A DNA stretch of 64,000 bases from NCBI GenBank assembly GCA_036490475.1, contig DASXDT010000006.1:1302001-1366000 (forward strand), given 5' to 3'. The stretch comes from Candidatus Tumulicola sp. (GTDB lineage Bacteria > Vulcanimicrobiota > Vulcanimicrobiia > Vulcanimicrobiales > Vulcanimicrobiaceae). Below the pieces are notes generated by a model, which saw nothing but the letters and a program-made list of their open reading frames with translations, was not told where the DNA came from and made no database searches. Both the position numbers and the translations under genes were made by a program. Shown piece by piece: positions 49,104-56,706 of the stretch. How positions within the stretch are numbered: the stretch's first letter is position 1; every line of letters starts with the position of its first letter.

Positions 49104-50507
49104 ATGCGCGGCATACGACAGATCGCCACCGCGATCACGCTCCTCACTTTTCCGGCGCTGTTCGCGACCGGCTGCGCGTCGGGAGCCGCCGGAACGGCGT
49201 TCACCCCGCTCTCGCCGGCCTCGACCGCGTCGCGTTGGATCGACAACCGGCAAGTCGCGGTGCCCGATGCAACCAAGGCGGATTGGCTGCAGTTCGGCTA
49301 CGACGCCGGACACAGCGGTTTCAACCCGCTCGAGAAGACGCTGAATTCGAGCAACCTCTCGAAGTTGGCGATCGCGTGGAACGACAAACAGATCATTCAA
49401 CCGAACGGAATCGTGGCCGGCGATAGCGTGCTGTATGTCGATTCGATGGGTCAGAAAAACGAAGGTTTGTACGCCTTCGATTCCACGACCGGTAAGAAGA
49501 AGTGGTCCGCGGACGTTAAGCTCAACGGCGGTTGGGGAAGTTTCCAGCATGCCGTGTCCGCGATCGCGGGCAGCATGGTGGTGACGCCGTGCAGCAACGG
49601 TTCGACGACGAAATTTCTTACCGGCTATTGCGGTGTGAACGCGTCCACCGGCAAAATCGCGTGGAAAGCGTACTGCACGGAATATCAAGGTAACCCGTGT
49701 CCCGGTTTGGCGAACGGAGTCGACACGTCGCCGGCCTACGATAACAAATTGATTTTTGGGCAGATCACGCAAGGCGTCAACGAGCAACCCGACACGTTGG
49801 CCATCGATGCACAAACCGGCAAAACCCTGTGGGCCGTGGCAGGCCAGTATCACTGCCCCGACGCCGGTTTGACGAGCGAAAATCCGTTGCCGGTGTCGAG
49901 CGGCGTGGTGTTCGCCGTTCTCGGTTGCGGAGATGCACAGGGCAATACCGAAATCTGCGCGTTTGCCGAGTCTTCCGGCAAGACGGTCTGGTGCGATGAA
50001 TCGCCGACACCCTATATCGAGGAAATGGTCGCGGACGCATCTCGGTTGTACGTGGTAGAACCCGGCGGCGGAAGCACGATGGTCGTGCAGGCGTTCGCGG
50101 TGAAATCCGGAGCGTCGGTATGGAAGTCGAATATACCCGCGCAGGGCGCTGCAGGCCTCGCCGTTGATACATCGCGCCTGTACGTCGAGGACGGTAGCGT
50201 GGGCGTGTACGCGCTGCAAGCCGGCAACGGTAAGCCGGTTTGGAGTAATACGACGAACGGCAATCTGTACGTCGGTGGCGCAATCGCGGTTGCGAACGGG
50301 TTGGTGTACACCAACGGCGGCGGCGGAAATAATGGCAATGTTGCGATCGCCGCGTTCGATTCCGCGAAAGGCAAACTGGTGTATTCGACACCGTCGATCA
50401 GCAACGGTTCGTCGCAAGCCTCGGGGGTTATCGTGAATGGCACGATATACACGGGATGTTACACGCTGTGCGCGTTTGCGATTCCGGCTAAGAAGGGCGC
50501 TAAGTAG
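49104..50507 (+). CDS. PQQ-repeat beta-propeller lipoprotein
   Basis: 467 residues from the ATG at 49104, with a GAAAGGAAG ribosome-binding site about 10 nt upstream. The signal peptide ends LFATGCASG, a good lipobox. Seven or eight PQQ-like repeats follow, each with a Trp/Gly-rich blade (LYAFDSTTGKKKWSADV, IDAQTGKTLWAVAGQ, LQAGNGKPVWSNTTNG). Many loops carry Cys (CGVNASTGKIAWKAYC). PQQ-type propellers serve as dehydrogenase or binding scaffolds (as in BamB); no quinone-binding residues can be confirmed by eye. It is exported and probably membrane-anchored. Confidence 0.82.
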   Translation: MRGIRQIATAITLLTFPALFATGCASGAAGTAFTPLSPASTASRWIDNRQVAVPDATKADWLQFGYDAGHSGFNPLEKTLNSSNLSKLAIAWNDKQIIQPNGIVAGDSVLYVDSMGQKNEGLYAFDSTTGKKKWSADVKLNGGWGSFQHAVSAIAGSMVVTPCSNGSTTKFLTGYCGVNASTGKIAWKAYCTEYQGNPCPGLANGVDTSPAYDNKLIFGQITQGVNEQPDTLAIDAQTGKTLWAVAGQYHCPDAGLTSENPLPVSSGVVFAVLGCGDAQGNTEICAFAESSGKTVWCDESPTPYIEEMVADASRLYVVEPGGGSTMVVQAFAVKSGASVWKSNIPAQGAAGLAVDTSRLYVEDGSVGVYALQAGNGKPVWSNTTNGNLYVGGAIAVANGLVYTNGGGGNNGNVAIAAFDSAKGKLVYSTPSISNGSSQASGVIVNGTIYTGCYTLCAFAIPAKKGAK

Positions 50508-50600
50508 CGCTCTTCTTCATATTATAAGAGGAATTAAGCAAGGTGGCGTTCTACGGGACGCTTACTAGCTCGTTCCCTCGGCGAGCAGAAAGGCTCTGAT

Positions 50601-51152
50601 ATGAAGCCCTGGATAGCTGTTGCATTTGGAAGCGCCGTCATGGCGATGGCGATCAGCGCGACCCCAATCGTGTCGGCCGCCGCACCCGCGCCGGCACCGA
50701 CGCCGGTTCCGATGACCAAACCCGACTTTTCTTCGGTAATGTTCCTGGTCGGAACGTGGTCGTGCACGCAACCGTTGCGCGGTAAACCGCGCCCGGAAAC
50801 CGACGTCTATTCAATGGCCATGGATGGTATGTGGATGATGCAGCAAACGACGGCACCACCCTTCGACCAGTATCGCACGTACACGATCAATGGCACGGGA
50901 TATATCGGTTACGATCCTGTCGCGAAACTGTGGATACAAACCGGCGTCGATAATGGCGGCGGATACGGCATTCAAACCTCACCGGGCTGGCAGGCCAACA
51001 TGATCACGTGGACTGGCAAGAATCCCGACGGTAGCAGCGCCACCGATGTGATCACCAAGGTCAGCGACACTGAAACCAGCGATGCAAACACTGCGACCGA
51101 TCCCCAAGGAAACACCACGAGTCGAACGATTCGCTGCACAAAGAGCAGCTAA
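50601..51152 (+). CDS. secreted DUF1579-like protein
   Basis: 183 residues with a signal peptide (AVAFGSAVMAMAISATPIVSAAA). The mature protein is Pro-rich at first (PAPAPTPVPMTKPDF). It then has a GTWSC strand opening and beta-rich repeats (YRTYTINGTGYIGYDPVAKL, ITWTGKNPDGSSATDVITK), like the protein at 4559. The GxW opening and length are the DUF1579/lipocalin-like pattern. Two Cys (TWSCTQ and TIRCTK) could form one disulfide. Ligand unknown. A strong terminator follows. Confidence 0.55.
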   Translation: MKPWIAVAFGSAVMAMAISATPIVSAAAPAPAPTPVPMTKPDFSSVMFLVGTWSCTQPLRGKPRPETDVYSMAMDGMWMMQQTTAPPFDQYRTYTINGTGYIGYDPVAKLWIQTGVDNGGGYGIQTSPGWQANMITWTGKNPDGSSATDVITKVSDTETSDANTATDPQGNTTSRTIRCTKSS

Positions 51153-51169
51153 AAACGTCGTGGGGACGC

Positions 51170-51205
51170 AAAGAAGCCGGTGCAGAATCTGCGCCGGCTT
51201 CTTTG
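51170..51205 (+). terminator. intrinsic terminator after the DUF1579-like gene
   Basis: AAAGAAGCCGG (51170-51180) pairs perfectly with CCGGCTTCTTT (51194-51204). The stem extends inward by GCAGA/TCTGC and ends in a run of T. This is the best terminator in the window and closes the transcript from 49104 or 50601. Confidence 0.88.
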
Positions 51206-51244
51206 TTAGCGGCGTGCATCTCCGTGAGCGGCGATAGGGATTTT

Positions 51245-51260
51245 GGACTAAGTCTAGTCC
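51245..51260. promoter_or_regulatory. inverted repeat site A
   Basis: GGACTAAGTCTAGTCC has two 6-base arms (GGACTA / TAGTCC) around a 4-base centre. It shares CTAAGTCTAGT with site B 195 bp downstream and lies just after a terminator. A dimeric regulator could bind both. Confidence 0.45.
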
Positions 51261-51443
51261 ACTCGTTCACAAATCGCTAATGGCCGTTTTGACTATTGAC
51301 GAGCCTTTTTTCGATCTAGAATGAGCCAACGAAGTGTTCGACCGCTGCGATCGGGCCGCGCGTTCCCCGAAGAGTGAGTCCCTTGGACAATCTAGCCGCC
51401 TCATAGCGTAAATGTTGCGTTAAATTCCGTATTGTCGGGATGT

Positions 51444-51467
51444 GAACTACTTAGCTAAGTCTAGTTC
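51444..51467. promoter_or_regulatory. inverted repeat site B
   Basis: GAACTA at the left (51444-51449) is complementary to TAGTTC at the right (51462-51467), and the centre contains the perfect palindrome CTTAGCTAAG. It repeats the CTAAGTCTAGT of site A. It lies about 120 bp before the lipoprotein gene. Confidence 0.45.
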
Positions 51468-51587
51468 GAATTCCATACGGTTCGGAAAGAACACGCACGA
51501 GCAGGTAGCTCTGCTCACGTGAGCAAGGATCGTGCCAGCGGACGCCGCACAAAGCGGTCCGCTCGCAAGAAAGGGATGTGTGTTTCC

Positions 51588-52643
51588 ATGACTAGCAAAT
51601 TTTCGCACGCCGTCGTCGTCGGCGTCTCAGCAGCCGCGCTCGCGGGTTGCTCGATGAATAGCGCTTCGCCGCAACAGCCGGCCGCCGCCCAATCGATGAC
51701 GGCCGGCGTGCGAACGCTCAATACTCAGTCCTATCCGCTCGGTGCGTACGGCTCGCGAGGGTCGAACATCTCGCTGCGCGGCCAGGATGTCGTACGCGGT
51801 AACGGCCCGCGTTATGCTGTGAAGAAGGGCGCGAAGCTCGTCTACGTTTCGAACCTCGGCAACGGCGCGATCGACGTGTACGACCAGAAGGGCAAAACCC
51901 AACAACCGATCGCGACGATTACCGACGGTATTTTAGGACCCGGCGGCTTGACGACCGATGACAAGGGTAATCTGTACGTCTCCGACGAGGGGCAAATCAG
52001 CGGCAAATGGACGGTAGAAGTGTACGCGCCGGGCGCGACATCGCCGACCAAGAGTTACACGACCGACCTGTCGTCACCGACCGACGCAGTGGTCGCCAAA
52101 GATGGAACGATCTACATCGCCAACTTCAACGGTTTCAGCAACGGCTGGGTGACGGTGTATCCCAAAGGCAACGTAAAGAAAGAGTATCGTCTTTCCGACT
52201 ACCAAAGTGGTGCGCCGCTTTCGGTGGCGGTCGATAAGCAGCAAAATCTGTACGTCATGTACGATTACAACCAGAGCAGCGCGGTCAACGAATATGCGCC
52301 GGGTGCGAAAACCGGAACCAACCTGAACCTCGCGTTCGGCAGCGGCGGCGGCATTCAAGTCGACCCGGCCGGCAACATCATCATCGCACAACAACTCGAT
52401 CCGTCCGAGTTCTTGGTCTTCCCGCCCGGAAAAACGCAGCCGTCGAAAGAGATCCCGACCCCCTCCGGTGGCGAGCCTTTCAACTTCGCGCTGAACTATA
52501 AAGCCAAACTACTGTTTGGCGCCGAGTATTTCAGCGTAAACCAGGTAGACCGCTTCACCTATCCTTCGTTCAAGGTTCAGTATATTCTCGCGAATGGGTT
52601 CAACAATCCGTCCGGGGTGGCTGCCGCTCCGTACGAGTTCTAG
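51588..52643 (+). CDS. SMP-30/NHL-type beta-propeller lipoprotein
   Basis: 351 residues from the ATG at 51588; AAAGGG lies upstream, and an ATG at 51576 is also in frame. Signal peptide with lipobox LAGC (VSAAALAGCSMN). After a low-complexity region, a six-bladed propeller is suggested by blades such as KLVYVSNLGNGAIDVYDQKG, DDKGNLYVSDEGQ, AKDGTIYIANFNG, and DKQQNLYVMYDYN. NHL-like repeats of this kind are common in exported binding proteins. Function unknown. Upstream inverted repeats suggest dedicated control. Confidence 0.7.
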   Translation: MTSKFSHAVVVGVSAAALAGCSMNSASPQQPAAAQSMTAGVRTLNTQSYPLGAYGSRGSNISLRGQDVVRGNGPRYAVKKGAKLVYVSNLGNGAIDVYDQKGKTQQPIATITDGILGPGGLTTDDKGNLYVSDEGQISGKWTVEVYAPGATSPTKSYTTDLSSPTDAVVAKDGTIYIANFNGFSNGWVTVYPKGNVKKEYRLSDYQSGAPLSVAVDKQQNLYVMYDYNQSSAVNEYAPGAKTGTNLNLAFGSGGGIQVDPAGNIIIAQQLDPSEFLVFPPGKTQPSKEIPTPSGGEPFNFALNYKAKLLFGAEYFSVNQVDRFTYPSFKVQYILANGFNNPSGVAAAPYEF

Positions 52644-52645
52644 CG

Positions 52646-53065
52646 TTAACTCGGTTCCCAAAGCAGACGCATAGCGCGAGCAGCTCCTCGCAGCGCTTTG
52701 TCGCGCGTCATCAATGGCCGTTTTGCGCGTTCCGCCAATTCAAGATAGGCTGCGTCGTAAGCGCTCAAGCCGAAACGTTCGGCTAACGCAAAGCCAGAAT
52801 TGAAGCTGAGGTTCGCTGCGGCGGAATCGACGATGAGATTCAGGCGATCGAGGTCACCGAGTCTTTCGTCAACGATGGCGCGCGTCATCCGCTTGCGGCG
52901 AAGCGCTTGGAGCAATGCGTTCTGCATCTCTAACCGGAACAGCGCCGGTACGAGTGCGCCGGAAGCCGCGACAACCTCGGCCATTGCGAGAGACAAATCG
53001 TCCCGCTCGTCTTCAAAAAACCACGTTAGCGCTGCTGAGGCATCGAGAACGGCCTGGCCGCTAAT
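52646..53065 (-). CDS. VapC-like PIN-domain toxin, apparent ATT start
   Basis: About 139 residues if translation starts at ATT (53063-53065), which overlaps the antitoxin stop and has GAGGGA 6 nt upstream. The PIN ribonuclease acidic residues are present: AVLDASAALTWFFED (Asp), ALFRLEMQNALL (Glu), and SAYDAAYLELAERA and MTRD (Asp). The frame has no ATG, GTG or TTG between an upstream TAA (about 53109) and the first catalytic Asp; the first TTG (52996) would remove it. Either ATT is the start, kept weak by coupling to the antitoxin, or a frameshift joins the genes. Length and motifs otherwise fit an active toxin. Confidence 0.75.
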   Translation of the reverse strand: MSGQAVLDASAALTWFFEDERDDLSLAMAEVVAASGALVPALFRLEMQNALLQALRRKRMTRAIVDERLGDLDRLNLIVDSAAANLSFNSGFALAERFGLSAYDAAYLELAERAKRPLMTRDKALRGAARAMRLLWEPS

Positions 53066-53294
53066 GGCGGCGTCCCTCTTCGACCAAAGACTTGGTTGGG
53101 ATGCCCTTTAACTTCGCATGCGAGGAGAGAATGCGATCCATAGCGCCGCGCGCGTCGGCGTTGCGGGATGGCATGGGCACCATTTGAGCGACGGGCTCAC
53201 CGTTTCGAGTAATAACAATCGTGTGACCGTTGCGCGCTTCGTCAACCAATGCCGAGAAATGTGTCTTTGCCTCGAAAATGCCGACGGTCTTCAT
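53061..53294 (-). CDS. Phd/YefM-type antitoxin
   Basis: 77 residues with the Phd/YefM start MKTVGIFEAKTHFSALVDEA followed by GHTIVITRNGEPVAQMVPM, the DNA-binding half of these antitoxins. The C-terminal 30 residues (DRILSSHAKLKGIPTKSL) should wrap the toxin. Phd-type antitoxins repress their own operon. The stop overlaps the apparent ATT start of the toxin. A TATAAT box ends 8 nt before the ATG, and the -35 region lies in four tandem TGACTAG repeats. Confidence 0.88.
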   Translation of the reverse strand: MKTVGIFEAKTHFSALVDEARNGHTIVITRNGEPVAQMVPMPSRNADARGAMDRILSSHAKLKGIPTKSLVEEGRRH

Positions 53295-53302
53295 GCAAGC
53301 CG

Positions 53303-53308
53303 ATTATA
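53303..53308 (-). promoter_or_regulatory. -10 box of the antitoxin-toxin operon
   Basis: A perfect TATAAT on the minus strand, 8 nt before the ATG at 53294. A -35-like TAGTCA lies 17 nt upstream, inside the tandem repeats at 53318-53349. The mRNA would be almost leaderless. Confidence 0.65.
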
Positions 53309-53317
53309 TCATGGGTT

Positions 53318-53349
53318 TGACTAGTTGACTAGATGACTAGATGACTAGA
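53318..53349. repeat. four tandem 8-bp repeats (TGACTAG[A/T]) over the toxin-antitoxin promoter
   Basis: TGACTAGT, TGACTAGA, TGACTAGA and TGACTAGA follow each other without spacing. They cover the -35 region of the antitoxin promoter. Phd-like repressors bind repeated short sites, so this is a good candidate for the autoregulatory operator. CTAG is otherwise rare in bacterial DNA. Confidence 0.6.
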
Positions 53350-53414
53350 TGTGGTCGTCGGACGCCGGCTTCTTTCGTAGTGGCGTGCACCCCCGGTTGC
53401 GAACGCGAATCGGA

Positions 53415-54398
53415 CTAACGCGGCCCTCGACTAACGACGACGGCGACGGGCTGGCTAAACTCGTTCGTCTTGATGGCGTCGCCGCCCGCCGGATAGCGAT
53501 AGCGTCCCACGAAACCGGAGCCGGTAAACGGAGCGTCCGGAGCGATGATGCGGTCGCCGTCGATAAAATATTGCCACAGGAGCGTTACGCCGGCTAGCTT
53601 GATCGTTCGGGCTAGTTTCGCGCCGCTAGGTGAAATCGTATATTCATCGATGGCGGCGGACGTTGCACCGGTGTCGGCAACGGTCAAATACTTACCGACC
53701 CATTGCATGCCGTAAAGAAATGGAATCTCGTGATCCAACGTAACGTGAGAGAAGGTGCCTGAGCCTTTCGGCAGTTCGGAAATAATGTTTTTGCCACTCA
53801 TATTTTCGGTGCCATAGCCGTAGAGGTTTCCGCGGTGATCGTAAGTGCAGCAGTCGTAAAAACCTTTGATCGTTGAATCTTCATAGAGTTTTGGATTTCC
53901 GCGCCCGCGATTATAAATGGCGATCGTAGCGGTCCCGCCGGTCACAGGCGGTGTACTAGATATCGCAAGCTTGTCGGTCGTCGGATCGGCAGCGCAACCG
54001 GTCGGCACACCCGCCGGATCCGTGAGCACGGCGATCGGAGCGGTTCCACCGTGCGCGTATTCCGTGGCGCTATATGACGCGCCGTCACGTTCGCCCAAAA
54101 TCCATACATTTTGCTGTTTGTCGACGCACATCGGTCCGGGTGGCGTCGGTTGGTTCAACACGCCGACGAACTTAATCGCATTGCGGGCGTACGCGTAGAC
54201 GAAGACCGCGCCGTACCCTTCATCGGAGATATAGAGCAGATTTCCGGATGCTGCGTTGGGCGCCATCCATGAGCGCTGCGCCGGTGTTGCTGCATGAACT
54301 GACGGAACAGCCCCACTTCCGGCAACGGTCGTCGCATTCGCGCAACCCGCGATCGCGCAACTGCATAGAAAAATTGCAAACCGGCTAACGATCTTCAT
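53415..54398 (-). CDS. beta-propeller lipoprotein
   Basis: 327 residues with lipobox IAGC in the signal peptide (LCSCAIAGCANATT). Repeats such as GNLLYISDEGYGAVFVYAYA, DKQQNVWILGERDG, DHRGNLYGYGTEN, and AIDEYTISPSGAK give a propeller-like fold. The openings resemble the protein at 51588 (GNLYVSDEG, DKQQNLYVM), so the two are distant paralogues. Paired Cys (FYDCCTYD) suggest a disulfide or a ligand site. Function unknown. Confidence 0.65.
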   Translation of the reverse strand: MKIVSRFAIFLCSCAIAGCANATTVAGSGAVPSVHAATPAQRSWMAPNAASGNLLYISDEGYGAVFVYAYARNAIKFVGVLNQPTPPGPMCVDKQQNVWILGERDGASYSATEYAHGGTAPIAVLTDPAGVPTGCAADPTTDKLAISSTPPVTGGTATIAIYNRGRGNPKLYEDSTIKGFYDCCTYDHRGNLYGYGTENMSGKNIISELPKGSGTFSHVTLDHEIPFLYGMQWVGKYLTVADTGATSAAIDEYTISPSGAKLARTIKLAGVTLLWQYFIDGDRIIAPDAPFTGSGFVGRYRYPAGGDAIKTNEFSQPVAVVVSRGPR

Positions 54399-54473
54399 CG
54401 TGATTGGTTGCGCGAGCAGGAACTATTCACCTTGGTCGCCACAAGGGTCGCCGACCACTGGCCGGCCGCCAGC

Positions 54474-55397
54474 TTAACGGCTCAATAACGTTTGCGAGGG
54501 CGCTTCTCCGAACATCACGCGATAATCGTGAGCGAAGTGCCCCATGTGCCAAAATCCCCATTCGGTCGCAACGTCGATCACGCGCGTGGAGCGAGGATCG
54601 GATCGCAGCAACATGCTGCGCACGGAGCTGAGGCGCAACCGCTTCAAGTAATCCATCGGGCTAAGCCCGACGACCGCCTCGAAGGCGTTGATCAGCGAAC
54701 GCGAGCGCATTCCGCACGCGGTGCTTAAATCGATGAGCGTAATCGTTTCATCGATGTGCTCGCGCATGTACGCCGCGCACGCTCGGACGGCGGCATAACG
54801 ACGATTCAAACAGTGGGATCGCGCGATCGAGTGATTCTCGATTTCTGCGACCGTGGCAGCGAGTAACGCGAGCATGGTGCCAGCCGCAGTCGGTGGCACG
54901 GACGACTCGGCGGCGCAGACCTGGCGCACGGCGGTGCGCACGCGGTGTGCGGCTAAGAAGTTTCCAGTAACGCGGTTATTACCCAAGCGGTCGACGATGT
55001 CGGATGCATCGAGTGAATGGTGGTAGTGCCTTTGCAGATCCGGTTCGTCGACGGCGATCGCCAGTAGCGTCGATGCGCCGGTGGTACGAACGTCGACCTC
55101 GTCGCCGGACGCTATGTTGGCCGCCCCGAACGCGGTGCCGCGCCAACGCGCCTCCGTCGCTGAATCGATAGTAACGACGCTGCGCCGGCCGGGCACTACT
55201 TGCGCGCTACCGTGAAACGCCAAATTCATCGTACGGGAAGAGATCACCAGCGGCGTGGTCGCGAGCACTTTGAAGGCGACATCGAAATTGCCGGGCTGCA
55301 GTTGCTGCCAGCGGACGGTGGAGGGGACTAACGATACCAGCTTCGACTCATCGACGAAGCTCGTGTGCTCGACGTTCACAATAGGCACCCGAAGCAC
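54474..55397 (-). CDS. AraC-family transcriptional regulator
   Basis: 307 residues from a GTG. The N-terminal 180 residues are a beta-rich ligand or cofactor domain with FHGSAQVVPGRRSVVTIDSA. The C-terminal AraC domain is typical: RACAAYMREHIDETITLIDL, then STACGMRSRSLINAFEAVVG, and the second helix-turn-helix STRVIDVATEWGFWHMGHFA ending HDYRVMFGEAPSQTL. The target genes are not evident; the downstream gene is the beta-propeller lipoprotein on the same strand, 75 bp away. Confidence 0.88.
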   Translation of the reverse strand: MLRVPIVNVEHTSFVDESKLVSLVPSTVRWQQLQPGNFDVAFKVLATTPLVISSRTMNLAFHGSAQVVPGRRSVVTIDSATEARWRGTAFGAANIASGDEVDVRTTGASTLLAIAVDEPDLQRHYHHSLDASDIVDRLGNNRVTGNFLAAHRVRTAVRQVCAAESSVPPTAAGTMLALLAATVAEIENHSIARSHCLNRRYAAVRACAAYMREHIDETITLIDLSTACGMRSRSLINAFEAVVGLSPMDYLKRLRLSSVRSMLLRSDPRSTRVIDVATEWGFWHMGHFAHDYRVMFGEAPSQTLLSR

Positions 55398-55409
55398 GTC
55401 GTTTACCGG

Positions 55410-55907
55410 TTAGGACTCAAGCCCCCCTTCCGCCGGTGGGGTGAGGAGCTCTTCAAGTAAGCGCTCTCTTGCCAGGGCGGCCCGGTCTGTGGCGTCGCGT
55501 GCCAGCTCGGCAAAGAGCGGCTTCATATTGTGACCCAGGGTCGGAGTCGCATAGCCCAGCCTGCGCCAGCGGTCGCGGAGGTCCGCATCGATTTGTTGGT
55601 AGAGGCCGGCGTCGACTTCGTTGCCTTCTTGGAATCGCTCGTCGATGCGTTCGCGACGCGCTTCTGCCAGTTCCGCATCGTACGCAGCAGGATCTTCCCA
55701 CACGGCTTTACCGTTCTTGAATATCTGCAGCGCGCTCAGACCTCTGCGCCGAAGCTGTTCGTGCTCCCATTCGCTCTCGTCGACGGACCGCGCCACGGCC
55801 GCGCGCACGCTGAACTCGACGATACGCGCTAGCAGCGTATCGTATGTCTCACGTTGCGCGATGCAGCACGATTCGCCGATCTGCGCCGAATAGCGATCGA
55901 GATCCAT
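55410..55907 (-). CDS. charged helical protein of unknown function
   Basis: 165 residues, almost entirely helical and rich in Arg and Glu (EHEQLRRRGLSALQIFKNGK, AELAEARRERIDERFQEGNE, RDRWRRLGYATPTLGHNMK). Two Cys near the N-terminus (GESCCIAQRE) stand out. No signal peptide, no transmembrane helix. No family is recognised. It ends 12 bp before the AraC gene on the same strand and may share a transcript with it. A TTG at 55913 in the same frame is an alternative start. Confidence 0.45.
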   Translation of the reverse strand: MDLDRYSAQIGESCCIAQRETYDTLLARIVEFSVRAAVARSVDESEWEHEQLRRRGLSALQIFKNGKAVWEDPAAYDAELAEARRERIDERFQEGNEVDAGLYQQIDADLRDRWRRLGYATPTLGHNMKPLFAELARDATDRAALARERLLEELLTPPAEGGLES

Positions 55908-56030
55908 AACCAAACGTTATTGTAGCGCCCAACGGGCCTTGCCACTATCCCGGAATCGCAACTGCTTTATGCAGTTTTGGGATTGAGGCAGGCTCCGACA
56001 CGTGCTAGTCTAAACGCGGAGGATATGAAG

Positions 56031-56705
56031 ATGAAACACGTTGCTATTTCGCTATGCGGCGCAATCGTTCTATTTGCCGCGTCGATCACGGCGGGGGTCG
56101 CGAGCCCGCCAACCCTTACCGGAACCTGGCAGATCCAGCAGAGCGGTAATAATGGTTCGTCGACCACGACGGTCACGCTCACGCAGTCCGGCGGTTCCAT
56201 CATCGGCAACAATGCCGCAAACGGAAATGGCTTCACCGGCACGTTCGTTACGGATTCCAAAATCAACGGTAAATGGCACGGCCCGAGTGGCGCCGGCTGG
56301 CTCACGGTCTACGTGAGCGCTAACGGCCACAGCCTGAACGGCGTTTGGGGCTACAACGGCACGAAGCCGAATGGCTCGTTCGTCGGCAACAAGGTGCTGC
56401 CGCCGTCGCCCATCACGGCCAAGGGTTCGTGGAACGTCGTCGGCGCGGGCGGTCCGGCCGCATTCATCGGCAGAATGGTCTGCACGGAATCCGGTCCGAC
56501 GGTCGTCTGTAAGGTCGGCCCGTACGTTCTCAACGGTAAGTTCCGGACCAAAGATAAGGTTCGCGCCACGTTCAGCGGACCGACCGGACCCGGTTGGTTC
56601 TCGTTCTGGTTCAACGGCGACAACAACAGCTTTAACGGGCTGTGGGGCAAAGGATCGGATTCGACGCCGCCGGTTGGTCGCGTGATCGGCCAGCGCTCGC
56701 TCTAA
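56031..56705 (+). CDS. secreted two-module beta-rich protein
   Basis: 224 residues from the ATG at 56031, with GGAGGA 7 nt upstream; an ATG at 56025 is too close to that box. Signal peptide LCGAIVLFAASITAGVAS. Two similar modules follow, the first opening TGTWQIQQSGNNG and containing SGAGWLTVYVSANGHSLNGV, the second opening KGSWNVVGAGGPA and containing GPGWFSFWFNGDNNSFNGLW. The repeated W-and-G strand pattern suggests tandem lipocalin-like or lectin-like domains. Function unknown. Confidence 0.55.
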   Translation: MKHVAISLCGAIVLFAASITAGVASPPTLTGTWQIQQSGNNGSSTTTVTLTQSGGSIIGNNAANGNGFTGTFVTDSKINGKWHGPSGAGWLTVYVSANGHSLNGVWGYNGTKPNGSFVGNKVLPPSPITAKGSWNVVGAGGPAAFIGRMVCTESGPTVVCKVGPYVLNGKFRTKDKVRATFSGPTGPGWFSFWFNGDNNSFNGLWGKGSDSTPPVGRVIGQRSL

Positions 56706-56706
56706 C

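Larger units (their letters stand above)
51206..51587 (+). other. long intergenic region with two related inverted repeats
   Basis: This region holds no convincing gene. It contains two inverted-repeat sites (51245-51260 and 51444-51467) that share CTAAGTCTAGT, and a poor -35/-10 pair (TTGACG with TAGAAT, 15 nt apart, ending 51322). The leader from there to the ATG at 51588 would be about 260 nt, long for this compact genome, and could contain regulatory RNA structure. I see no known riboswitch consensus. Confidence 0.4.

Noticed and set aside
46880-50417. Long minus-strand frames (46880-48505 and 48912-50417) opposite the STAND and PQQ-propeller genes
   Set aside because: Composition is that of reverse-complement shadow; the plus strand has recognisable domains throughout.
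51296-51322. TTGACG and TAGAAT as a promoter
   Set aside because: The spacing of 15 nt is too short for a good sigma70 promoter, and the distance to the gene is long. Kept only as a remark in the intergenic entry.
51192-53375. Similar segments CGCCGGCTTCTTT near 51192 and 53363 as a dispersed repeat
   Set aside because: Only about 30 imperfect bases are shared, and the second copy lacks the opposite arm of the hairpin. Chance or an old duplicated terminator; too weak to list.
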